A DNA stretch of 64,000 bases from Macrosoma leucophasiata (taxonomy: Eukaryota; Arthropoda; Insecta; Lepidoptera; Hedylidae): NCBI GenBank assembly GCA_036365455.1, contig JAWQUS010000016.1:12857001-12921000 (forward strand), in the 5' to 3' direction. Below, in pieces: positions 1 to 9,474 of this stretch (its first letter is position 1; each line of letters starts with the position of its first letter). The position numbers were made by a program, and so were the translations under genes. A model generated the notes under the pieces. The model worked only from the letters and a program-made list of their open reading frames with translations. It did not search any database and was not told where the DNA came from.

Positions 1-1466
1 AGATATTAGTTTCTGTAGATATTTTGTGATAGCATCTCCTAGAATATAGTTGGCGATATCATAGGGTGTATGTAGGTAATAGTAGGTATACAGTTGAGAA
101 GATAATATCAATAACTGTTCATAATTACCGTAATCAAAAAGAAGGGATCCTCACGAAAATTACCATTGAATTGACACACTGACATTTCTCCTATCAAAAA
201 GAGAGGGGGGGATGGGGGAGGCTTCGGTTTAGCAAAGGACGTCTTTGAGCTGAAATGATGATGATGAACTGCCATTTAAGTGTACCGGCGCGTAACTTTG
301 CTTTAAATTATGCGTAACTTTAACGATCAAAACGATCATCGCAGGTCTAAAAGAAGTAATCAGCAAATATTGAGCTCAATCAATCAATCAAATCACATTT
401 ATTGTAGAACATGAATACAAGATAAATACAAGATCTAAATGTAATATAAGCGTTCTTCATATCCTCTAATGGGTGTGTCCATACAATAAGTACAATATAT
501 TATCAAATTGAGATTTAAAAAAAAACTATTAAAAATTAAATTACCTATTCATTAATATAATGGCATTTACAAAAAAACAAACACAAAAAAAATACAAATT
601 ATGTGAATTGAATGAATATTTAAGTAAGTAACAAAAAGAACAGCAACTCGGACAACCGTTCCATTTGGTGAGCAGCAGGTGTCCTTCGCAATCCCATCGT
701 CAGCGGATTAGTCCATTGTCCGGAAATAAATCTGCGATGGAAGAAAGGGCCAGAGCTTACTTTGTTCTTTTAGGACACGTGACAAATATAAAGCAGCTTG
801 CGCCGATGTACTGACCTGTCCGGAGCAATAATGTGAAAGATACCATTGTCTCCCATAGGGTTTGAAAGAAACCCATTACTTAATACGAAAATATGATATA
901 TTTATGCAATCTGTTATGGCTACGACTATGGGTGATTGCATAAATATATCACAATCCACAAAGTAGGTACATAATTATATTTTTTCTGATAAAGTGTCTT
1001 TTGCTTTTTTTATACATTCTATAATTAATGCTTAATTTTGTAACGCGATTCATAATTATAATTATTGCGTAATTATACCTATATTATAATGTCCGGTAAA
1101 CTAGCGATTTAAGAAATGTGACGCTAGTGCGCCCAGACACCAATTTTTTCTTAATAGTTTAGCAGGCTTAGAGTCTTCGAATTTCCTCCTTATTTTTAAA
1201 ATGTTTTAAATTACATATTACTTACGTAATTTTAAACATGTTTTCTTTTTTAACTTGTTACTTTAGTCCAATCGTCTTCAGTTCCTTCTACCAAGTTTCC
1301 ACAGTTCAGGTATTCACAGTTCTTCATTTCAGTTTCCTCTGATGGTAGAGCTTTGGACGTACTATTAGGGAATTCACCGCTTAACCACACGGGTACCTTG
1401 TACGTTGATAATAAAAGCTTATGTTGATTGATTTTGGATAATTGGAAAGTTAGTTTTCGATTTTTG
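1..1466. other. AT-rich sequence, no supported gene
   Basis: No open frame or RNA gene is supported. Positions about 380-860 (a CAAT-rich start followed by a less AT-rich stretch) look like the decayed 3' region of a non-LTR retrotransposon on the minus strand, but I could not find an RT motif, so this is only an impression. A perfect hairpin lies at 894-951 and is listed separately. Confidence 0.4.
894..951. repeat. perfect 18-bp inverted repeat (hairpin)
   Basis: Arms 894-911 (TGATATATTTATGCAATC) and 934-951 are exact reverse complements around a 22-nt loop. One of several isolated perfect inverted repeats in this window; no recognised function. Confidence 0.8.
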
Positions 1467-1525
1467 ACAGGTTAGTCCGGCTGTGTGCGACGACCGCTTG
1501 AAAGTTCGATTTCCGCACTTGAGGT
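1467..1525 (+). mobile_element. decayed head of the tRNA-derived SINE family
   Basis: The stretch GGTTAGTCCGGCTGTGTG followed by a B-box-like GTTCGATTTCCGC parallels the tRNA-like head of the SINE copies at 20.26 and 32.91 kb, with a short deletion between the boxes. The body that follows in the other copies is not recognisable. Likely an old fragment. Confidence 0.3.
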
Positions 1526-1731
1526 CTCGGTAATTGTGCATTGTGTTCTTGGGAAAAATAAAAATACAACAACCTTCCATTATTAAACTGAGATATTATT
1601 ATGCATGTCATGCATTCAGTTCTGCATAATATTAATATTTATTCAAATTGACTGAAACATTAAAGCACTGAAACTTCAGTTGGAAAAACAATATATTTGT
1701 AATTATGCCATTTCTTTGTACCTACTTAATA

Positions 1732-1877
1732 AGCCTGGGTTGCACCAAGATATTTGTTAAAGTTAAAGTTATTGTAACATTTCACGTCCTTCTCTAACTT
1801 TAACAGATTTTTTTAAGTAAGAGAAGGATATGAAATGGTACAATAACTTTAAGAAATATCGCGGTGCAACCCAGGCT
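1732..1877. mobile_element. MITE with AGCCTGGGTTGCACC ends, copy 1
   Basis: The 146-bp segment starts AGCCTGGGTTGCACCA and ends with its near-exact reverse complement. The inside is also largely self-complementary (GTTATTGTAACATTTC against GAAATGGTACAATAAC). A second copy lies at 44,518-44,669. No coding capacity. The target duplication is not clear, so the superfamily is left open. Confidence 0.75.
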
Positions 1878-2940
1878 AAGAATGTTTACAAGATGTAAGA
1901 GTTTCAAAGTGTTCCGATACTAATAACCAATAACCACTGGGTAAACGATACATATAACTGTTATTGATACCGACATTGAATCTCATTCCGATATTATTTC
2001 TGATACTAATACTGATATGATTGTTTCCGATGCTGACACCGATCTCATCTCCCTACATCTCTCCTCTTCGGCGCTCCCGAAGGAGCATTGATACCCTTAG
2101 TTTTATGTGGATACCTATTCTTTAGGCTGCAGTGTTCCTTCACCAACAGTGTGATTGCTTCATAGGTCTAAAATATAGCATAAAGTTAGGCGTACTCTGT
2201 TTACATAATTAGCAAGCAAGCAAAGTCAGTGTTATGTGATTACGGACGCGTGTAATTCGTGACATTATTAAGTTAGCTGGCAGATGTCGTTAGTAAATTA
2301 TGTTTATCCGACAGGACGCAGCTGTAGACGGGCGGCACTTAATCCCCTCACACGGTGTTGCGAACTTACGAGAACACTGCGTCAAAGGGAAATATGAATA
2401 ATGACTGTAGCTTAGTGTCACCGTCACAGGTTCATGCGTGTTTCAGCGAGCCGCGACCTTCTTGAGCAGGTGCCACTAACTTATGTATTAAGCATCTTTC
2501 TTGAGACAAGCTACGACTGTTTTAAGATTTCTGTAGCTCGCTATTCTCATCATAAGTTAAACATTAGTTGTTTTGAAATAAATCAGCGTGTAGGAAGCAT
2601 TCGTAGCTGAGTGAGTAATGTTTGTTTTGTTCTTTAAGAATATGCACCGAATGTTTGATTCGGTAGGTATGATTTAGAGTCTAATGTGTGACGTTTAGAG
2701 GATATTTTGTTTTTTTATTATGAACGTGTGCGTGTTACGAAGTAGTTAACCTCGATTGTCGAATAATCGTTATCATGTCAGATTACTTATGGCTTGAGGT
2801 TAATATTTATGTTAGGTCATCAAGAAATAGTCCTAACCAGTCCTAAGCTTCACTCAACCACGGGTAAGCTAAGACCACACGGCAGTGGAATAAAGTGGGA
2901 TACCTGTCTAAATTATAAGTATATTGTCTATAGCTTGGTG
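1878..2940. other. no supported feature
   Basis: AT-rich single-copy-looking sequence with no long frame and no repeat shared with the rest of the window. Confidence 0.4.
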
Positions 2941-3304
2941 TCTATCTAAACTAATATTATAAAGAGGTAATATTTGTTTGTTTGTTTGTTTGTAATGAAT
3001 AGGCTCAATAACTACTGGACCAATTTTAAAAATTCTTTCACTATTCGAAAGCTACATTATCCACGGGTAACATAGGTTATATTTTATTTTATTTGGAAAA
3101 AATAGGGTTCTGTAAGATATTTGGGTTTTTCAGACACAAGGTGTAAAAAATCAATTAGAAAAGTTACTTATTTAGCGTACGCTGCCTAAACTATAAAAGA
3201 TATCGAGGAAGACTTTAGGCTATATCTATGTATAATCATCACGCTAAGACGAATAGGAGAGGGTAGGCAACATTGCACCGCGCGAAGCCGGGGCGGGCCG
3301 CTAG
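2941..3304 (+). mobile_element. non-autonomous Helitron-like element
   Basis: It begins TCTATCTAAACTAATATTAT, carries a (GTTT)n run at about 2968-2993, and ends GGGCGGGCCGCTAG followed by T. A TC start, a GC-rich stretch before CTAG and a 3' T fit Helitrons. The base before TC is G rather than the expected A, so the 5' boundary is uncertain. A decayed relative lies at 50,055-50,233 and a related element at 7,951-8,128. Confidence 0.55.
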
Positions 3305-3518
3305 TTCTCTATATTAATAAAGAAAACGTCACCTCCCAAATAAGGTAATTCTTCCGAGTTTCAGATTTGTGAATTTGTTACCTACCGATATGGTATAAAA
3401 TATGGGCTTGAATTGAATGAATCATGCGAAGTTATATATTATGAGGATAGGGCATTGATTTGTACAGAAAAAAATAGAAAAGGAAATACGCTGTAAAATA
3501 GCTTTAAAATATGATAAG

Positions 3519-3807
3519 TTTTTTTTTATGTAATAAAAGTGGCAAACAAGCATGCAGTTCACATGTTGATGTTAAGTGATGACTGCAGCCTTTAGACACC
3601 CACACAATGACCAGAGGTCAAAATGCAGATGCGCTGCCACTTCTGAGGCATTAGGTGTTATGCCTCTGTGCCGGAAATTACAGGGCCGTACATTACCACC
3701 TGACCGGAACACGATAGTGATGAACACTACCATTTAGCAGCAAGTATATTAGGTAATGCGGTGGTGCCTACGCCCGCGAGCTCCGTCACTGGAGCTCTAC
3801 CACTAGT
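3519..3807 (-). mobile_element. ~285-bp retroposon family, full copy 1
   Basis: On the minus strand it starts ACTAGTGGTAGAGCTCCAG and ends GCCACTTTTATTACATAAA plus an A run (the T run at 3519-3527). The motif order and the small inverted repeat GAGCTCC..GGAGCTC near the 5' end recur in about 17 copies here. From memory it recalls the 3' end of the Bombyx LINE BMC1. No tRNA or 5S promoter boxes are obvious. It is either a SINE or a LINE 3' end that starts at a fixed point. Confidence 0.75.
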
Positions 3808-3985
3808 AAAAAGTAAATAAGTAAAATATAAGTACAGCAGTTTCACCTTGAACTACTTTTTGATTTTTTTACACAAATCTTGCTATGATGATCATGTACG
3901 ATTTCGTAATTGCAAACTCACAGAGGCATAACATCTAAGCAGCAGTGGCAACGCTCTGACATTGAAATACCTGTTTTTTATAATC

Positions 3986-4061
3986 ACGTTTGTAGGGATT
4001 GCTTGCATGTATGCTTGCCTCTGCCTACCCCTTCGGGGATTACAGGCGTGAAGTTACGTTT
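3986..4061 (+). mobile_element. 3' tail fragment of the CAGGCGTGAAGTTACG SINE
   Basis: Carries TGCTTGC, CTCTGCCTACCCCTTCGGGG and ATTACAGGCGTGAAGTTACG, shared with copies at 19.93, 39.81, 46.2 (minus) and 48.7 kb. The 46.2- and 48.7-kb copies show that this is the 3' part of a longer SINE. Confidence 0.55.
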
Positions 4062-5390
4062 TTACGTTTGTAGGGAACAGTATTCAATTACCATGAATAT
4101 GAACGCTTAACTTGTTTGTGTCTTTTATGAAATCATAAAATGGTCGCGAGACTACAGCTGAGGAGTAAGGACGACCCTATCGCTCACGAGTGGAGATTTT
4201 AAAAAGAAAGAATTGGTCAGTAGTGTCTCGCAATAAAACTACTGCCACTGCGATCGCCGATCCATGTCGATTAGCCAAGCTTGGCTATTATATCGTGGCT
4301 TTTGTTAAGCGGTGCAGGTTCTTCCGCTGAAATTATGATGATGATGAAAAAGGTCGTTACTAGAATTCTATCAACAATTATTTACAAAAATAGAGATAGG
4401 TAGATAGTTCAGTGTTGTCCACAATATGTTTAGTAGGTACAATATTTTATTCGAAGTTTTATTACAGTCAGTGCCGTGTATCACATATGAAGAAAGTTGT
4501 CTTTCAAAAGAATTTTCTGTGAGGTCATGCAATGCTATCATTAGTTTAGTCTCAGAGTTCCATTTCTGAGCGATGAAGACAAAACAATATTGATATTGGA
4601 TAATGGAAAAATGGCGTGCTAGGAACGAATTACTACCGGGAAAATTGCTATTTCCTTGCTATTTTCTATCTAGAGCTTCATACTTAAAATAAGTAAAAAG
4701 TAATAACTCGGTACTAAAAGATTTATCATTTTCTCGTTTTATTTTTCTACACAAAATACTTTGCACAAATATTTAATACGTCCTAAGGTACCTAGTTCTT
4801 TTCATTATCTTGTTACCCCGTAAGGTAACAGCATAAAGTACATTATGGTAACAGTTATTGCTATGGTAAAGTTACAAACATATACAATAAATTTACTTGC
4901 TTACTTTTATTTATAAGTAAAATCAATTGTGATTTTTTATGAAATCATTACATACTGATATTTATTTTTGCTTTTAACAAAAATCTTCTATGCTCTTGGT
5001 TTCAGAAAATCTAAAACTCCATAAATGTCGCAATAAGGTAAAACAATAAGCTCACATATTTCGCAAGCATTTGTGATTAGTTACGTACGCATTCCACTCT
5101 AATGTCTGGAAGTGACAGAGGGTGATTATAGGAATGACATGTATTAAACTCACCGAACGTTCCATATTAACAAAGCCATTTGCAATCATAAGGTTTTTTT
5201 TCCAAGGGATCCATGGTTGCTATAATCATCCAAGAAATCCATAGAGTCATCATGTCCGTCCGCTCGTTTGTCCATCTGTCCGTCTGCCTGCAGCTTAACT
5301 CGGCGGCTCTCAGTAATAAAGAAATATTGTAAACAAACTCAATTTTTGTTTTCAACATCCCTAAATATAGGAAAAGTGGAATATATAGAT
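4062..5390. other. no supported feature
   Basis: AT-rich, with only short spurious frames. No repeat shared with other parts of the window was recognised. Confidence 0.4.
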
Positions 5391-5400
5391 GGCATATATA

Positions 5401-5769
5401 CAATAATAATATTAATAATGGCAACCCATTATACGTCCCACTGCTGGGCACGAGTCTCTCCCCTTTTTGGGGGGAGGCCTGGAGCTTACCCCACCACGCT
5501 GCTCCAATGCGGATTGGTGGAGGTGGGTGGGTTAGTGGCCAACCCACTGTCGGATGTTTTCAAACCGCCCATAAGGCCTCCGACAAGGTTTAACGACTGC
5601 TTTCCATCGATAGCAACCGGGACCGACGGCTTATCGTGCCCTCCGAAGCAAGGAAACGCGCATTTAATTTGCCACTAGCGGTCACCCATCACACTACCCG
5701 ACCGCGCCCTTAGTGCTTAACCGAGCAGATCGCTTACGATCTACACCAGCCGCTGTGCCATGCGCGCTT
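5401..5769 (-). mobile_element. 5S-rRNA-derived SINE, copy 1 with target duplication
   Basis: On the minus strand the head reads GATCTGCTCGGTTAAGCAC, then AGGGCGCGGTCGGG, then GATGGGTGACCGC. These line up in order with the internal promoter half of animal 5S rRNA (GTTAAGC, GGGCGCGG, GATGGGTGACCGC, i.e. A box, intermediate element and C box). The body follows, then a tail GCCCAGCAGTGGGACGTATA and an (ATT)n run. Flanks are CATATATA at 5393-5400 and 5770-5777, an 8-bp direct repeat that looks like the target duplication. The tail resembles the 3' end of the RTE in this window, suggesting RTE-dependent copying. The second copy is at 55.5 kb. Confidence 0.8.
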
Positions 5770-5799
5770 CATATATATGAGATAAGTATAAATGTGGAA

Positions 5800-6117
5800 A
5801 TGGACAGAATATTGAAAATGTTTCGGAGAGTAAAGAACTATCACAGCGAACAAGTAATAGTCGACCAACTTATAAAACGTACTTGGAGAACAGAACTCTA
5901 TATTGTGCGTGATCCGGCACGCACTAGGCCGGTTTTATGTCATGGAAGAAACAACATGCATGAAAATTTTATGTTTGATTATTTATGTTACTTACTAAAA
6001 TCACTTGATTGCGGCTTATTTATATTTAAAAAAACTGGAGGCGTCAATGAAGATGTGGTAGGTATATTACTTTTTCCTTTCTTTTGTATTACTTTTTCGA
6101 AAAACAAGTTGTGTTAA
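5800..6117 (+). CDS. hypothetical open frame, possibly a host exon
   Basis: An open frame with ATG at 5800 gives about 105 residues, rich in K, R and aromatic residues (start MDRILKMFRRVKNYHSEQ). I do not recognise it. At about 6058 the text GAAGATGTGGTAGGTATA resembles an exon end followed by a GT splice donor, so residues up to ...GGVNEDVV could be an exon with the rest intronic. The frame is also open upstream to 5713, but that part is inside the 5S SINE and is not expected to be coding. Chance occurrence is quite possible; no homology search was available. Confidence 0.22.
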   Translation: MDRILKMFRRVKNYHSEQVIVDQLIKRTWRTELYIVRDPARTRPVLCHGRNNMHENFMFDYLCYLLKSLDCGLFIFKKTGGVNEDVVGILLFPFFCITFSKNKLC

Positions 6118-6275
6118 ACATTTTAGTTTACTGGCAAGTACAAATGAATAAGGTTGATTAGGTAATCAATATTGCTAAATCTACGCTCTTGACTCCATAA
6201 CATTAACTGTACTATTACAGTTAACGTTATGGATTAGTAAAATGCAGTCGAAGTAATTTTTCACTTAGGTACCTT

Positions 6276-6532
6276 ATTTTAACGGGTCTTGGGGCGTTTC
6301 GGTCCGCTCGTGTTTCGTCCCGCGGACCGAAACGCCTATAAGCATTTTATTCATGGGGATGTTCGGCCCACAAATGGAAAGTGGACCGAATCGCCCAAGG
6401 GTTCTTCTTAAATAGGTAGATTCGGTCCAATTATATTGTCATGTACAGTCGAATACAAAAAAAAAATACTTTCGTTCACCAATTATTTCAGTTTTTTTTA
6501 AGTGATTGATAAGATGCTACATATGATTAATG

Positions 6533-6573
<41 letters not shown>

Positions 6574-6868
6574 TTAATTTGATTTATGTGATTTATTTGT
6601 TTATGTTTATTTTTGTGTAGGTAATTATAAATAAATATAAATTTTATCATAATACATTGCATTTTATTTATTTTTCAATTTTTTGTAACCAACTGTACTT
6701 GAATCTTTCAAATCAGGTATTTATATCGGGACGAATCGCCCTGTATAATAAAAATATGGGGTGATTCGTCCCGCGGACCGAATCGACCCATTCAGTAGGC
6801 ATTGTTAGGCGTTTCGGTCTGGGGGACGAAACACGAGCGGACCGAAACGCCCTAAGACCCATTTTAAC
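6276..6868. mobile_element. 577-bp inverted-repeat transposon with 8-bp target duplication
   Basis: The element proper is 6284-6860. It starts GGGTCTTGGGGCGTTTCGG and ends with the reverse complement of GGGTCTTAGGGCGTTTCGG; the inverted repeats run about 54 bp with few mismatches. It is flanked by ATTTTAAC at 6276-6283 and 6861-6868, a perfect 8-bp target duplication. A motif of the form CGGACCGAA(A/T)CGCC is repeated in both orientations inside each end, at about 6325, 6393, 6720, 6772 and 6838. The centre is AT-rich with a (GT)n run and no transposase. An 8-bp duplication fits hAT, P or Merlin-like elements, but the GGG terminus does not let me choose. Confidence 0.85.
6536..6566. repeat. 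(GT)n microsatellite
   Basis: Uninterrupted GT dinucleotide run inside the 577-bp inverted-repeat element. Confidence 0.9.
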
Positions 6869-6960
6869 CACTTCTTTAAATAGATTAAGTGCAAATTTAA
6901 CCATTCTTTAATGTACATAGAAATAATTATATATATAAAGCTACATATTACTAGTAAAGT

Positions 6961-7247
6961 CTGGTGGTAGAGCTCCAGTGACGGAGCTCGCGGGCGTAGG
7001 CACCACCGCATTACCTAATATACTTGCCGCTAATTGGTAGTGTTCATCACTATCGTGTTACGGTCAGGTGGTAATGTACGGCCCTGTAATTTCCGGCACA
7101 GAGGCATAACACCTAATGTCTCAGGAGTGGCAGCGCATCTGCATTTTGACCTCTGGTCATTGTGTGGGTGTCTATAGGCTGTAGTCATCACTTAACATCA
7201 ATGTGAACTGCATGCTTGTTTGACACTTTTATTACATAAAAAAAAAA
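6961..7247 (+). mobile_element. ~285-bp retroposon family, full copy 2
   Basis: Plus-strand copy from CTGGTGGTAGAGCTCCAGTG to TTATTACATAAAAAAAAAAT. It is followed at once by a fragment of the 5S-SINE tail. Confidence 0.75.
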
Positions 7248-7250
7248 TAA

Positions 7251-7295
7251 GTTGGCAACCTTTGATACGTCCCACTGCTGGGCTTATTATTATTA
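7251..7295 (-). mobile_element. 5S-SINE 3' tail fragment with TTA run
   Basis: GTTGGCAACC then GATACGTCCCACTGCTGGGC matches the tail of the 5S SINE (minus strand), next to a TTATTATTATTA run. Only the 3' 35 bases are present, as expected for an extreme 5' truncation. Confidence 0.5.
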
Positions 7296-7950
7296 AATTA
7301 AGTTAATAAGGTTTATAATTAATATTTTTTTATAAATATGTGCGTAGGATTAATTTAATCTAATAAGAGCTTTTAATTATCACATAGCACTACTACTAAT
7401 TAAATATTGCCTCTTACTATTATCTCTTCATGTGTTAAGTTTAATGACATGAACTTATCGCTATGGCTCTACACTGTTTGAATCATTGACGTAGGTAGCT
7501 ATTTTACTATCACTATCCAATAAATTTTGAACGAGAATATGCGTATTCACCATTAAGCATGATTTAAAGCTCCGTAATTCAGCTATGACATATAATCGAT
7601 GGTGGAAACCCACGGAAAGGATAGTCTACCCTTCCTTTACTTTGTAATTAAGTTTTATGACCAGTTCTTTATTGAACAATACATTTAAGTAGGGTACATA
7701 TAGGCTAGTTTGGTCAACTCCATTACGTGCCAAAAGGCTCGTTTTTTGTGACAATATTAAAAAAGGTACGTATTAGTTGTTATTAAAAGTATAAACGTTA
7801 TTTTTTCGTGTAATTTATTCGGCATATAAAAATAAAATTCATAATTGCTAAAACTGTTTCCAATGATCCTTAAAATCTATTAAGACAGTTACTACGACAG
7901 TTTTAAATATTTAATTTTGTCTGTTGCATAATCAGTATCTTAATTCTTTA
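7296..7950. other. no supported feature
   Basis: AT-rich; nothing recognised. Confidence 0.4.
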
Positions 7951-8128
7951 CTAGTGGTCCGGCCCGGCTTCGCAAGGTGAAGTGGTACCTCCATTACTTA
8001 CCTAAATAAAAAGTATTCTACATAAACTCTATCTGTGTACAAAATTTCATCGAAATCCGTCAAGCCGCTTTAGCGTAATTGAGCAACAAAGAAACATCCA
8101 TACTTTCACACTTATAATAGTAAGAAGA
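7951..8128 (-). mobile_element. 178-bp Helitron-like element
   Basis: On the minus strand it reads A|TCTTCTTACTATTATAAGTG ... GCGAAGCCGGGCCGGACCA then CTAG|T. The TC start after A, the CTAG end before T and the GC-rich subterminal stretch all fit Helitron insertion between A and T without target duplication. No Rep/helicase, so non-autonomous. Confidence 0.65.
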
Positions 8129-8648
8129 TTAATAGATCATTGATATTTTCATTGATTTTAGTGAAGATCTCACAAAAATATATAAGCAACATTTAAATTG
8201 AAACGCAATAATTTGAGTACATCTTCTGTACATGACAAGAATACTAAAATATAGGATGCATTTAAATTATTTGTAAATTTTTAACTTAAAACAATTATAA
8301 GATAAAAGTTAAATTCACAACCTGATAGAGCAAAAATAGTATTTAATTATAGAGAATCACGATTTATAGGAGGAGGTGCAAACAAAGTAGAGCTTTATCA
8401 TGCTGTGGTGTAACCGCGCCAAGATTAATGCCCGCCTAATGAATCAGCTCCGGTGACAAATCAGTGCGCGATAATGGGTATGGCTTTGTGCTTCTTCGCC
8501 TAGCAACTTCACTTTACCGAACATTGCTCATGATGATTACTTAGCGGTTAGCGGGTGATCGTGATGTTTCAAAGTTGTACTGTGTTGCTTAAGAAACATT
8601 AAGACGCAGGCGAAAAGTTTCCAGAGGTCATTGTATACCACGATCTCT
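8129..8648. other. no gene; short dispersed motif near 8.45 kb
   Basis: The stretch CCTAATGAATCAGCTCCG then GGTGACAAATCAGT at about 8434-8465 resembles 26.75 kb and the direct repeats at 58.2 and 58.7 kb. Its nature is unknown. Confidence 0.35.
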
Positions 8649-8694
8649 TACTATGTTTTGACGTATGACGAACGTCATACGTCAAAACATAGTA
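8649..8694. repeat. perfect 22-bp inverted repeat with 2-nt spacer
   Basis: Arms 8649-8670 and 8673-8694 are exact reverse complements, separated only by AA. The short spacer makes this almost a perfect palindrome of 46 bp. Confidence 0.9.
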
Positions 8695-8929
8695 TACATA
8701 TTGCTTGGACGTTTGTTACACGTCAAAAGAAAAGATCAGTCAAAAGAGAAGAATAAGTCTGCCATAAGAGATGGTAGTATTGTCCTAGAATTTAGGCATC
8801 AGCCTAGTACCTAACATATTTTTTTGATAAATGTCAATTAAGAATCTTAGGGATGGATTGATGACAAAAATCTAATTATAAATGTTTACTGGTAGAGCTC
8901 TAGCTTTAGAGTTTTTTGGCAGTTCACAT

Positions 8930-9031
8930 TGATGTTAAGTGATGACTGCAGCCTATAGACACCTACACAAAGACCAGAAGTCAAAATGCAGATGCGTTGC
9001 CACCCCTGGGACCTTAGTTATTATGTCTCTG
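8930..9031 (-). mobile_element. ~285-bp retroposon family, 3' partial copy
   Basis: Minus-strand 3' half only (GTTCACATTGATGTTAAGTG to TGTCTCTGTG). It ends 12 bp before a full plus-strand copy, making a local cluster of three members. Confidence 0.6.
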
Positions 9032-9043
9032 TGATAGTTTTTT

Positions 9044-9336
9044 ACTGGTGGTAGAGCTCCAGTGACGGAGCTCGCGGGCGTAGGCACCACCGCATTACCT
9101 AATATACTTGCCGCTAAATGGTAGTGTTCAGCACTATCGTGTTCCGGTCAGGTGGTAATGTACGGCCCTGTAATTTCAGGCACAGAGGCCATAACACCTT
9201 AGGCCTCAGGAGTGGCAGCGCATCTGTATTTTGACCTCTGATCAGTGTATGGGTGTCTATAGGCTGCAGTCATCACTTAACATCAATGTGAACTGCATGC
9301 TTGTTTGCCACTTTTATTACATAAAAAAAAAAAAAA
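9044..9336 (+). mobile_element. ~285-bp retroposon family, full copy 3
   Basis: Runs from ACTGGTGGTAGAGCTCCAG to TTATTACATAAAAAAAA. It sits between two partial copies in the opposite orientation (8930-9031 and 9366-9474). Confidence 0.75.
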
Positions 9337-9365
9337 GTTATGAGGGGGCCAAACATATAATAACT

Positions 9366-9474
9366 ATCTAACCGGAACACGATGGTGCTGAATACTAACA
9401 TTTGGCGGCAGATAAATTAGGTAATGCGGTGGTGCCTGCGCCCTCGAGCTCTTACAATGGAACTCTACCACTAG
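9366..9474 (-). mobile_element. ~285-bp retroposon family, 5' partial copy
   Basis: Minus-strand copy of the 5' half (complement of ACCGGAACACGATGGTGC to AACTCTACCACTAGC). The copies at 8930-9031 and 9366-9474 are the two halves of one minus-strand element split by the plus-strand copy between them, which suggests a nested insertion. Confidence 0.6.

Noticed and set aside
5660..5769. 5S rRNA gene
   Set aside because: Only the internal promoter half matches, the 5' third of 5S is unrecognisable, and body and tail follow as in copy 2.
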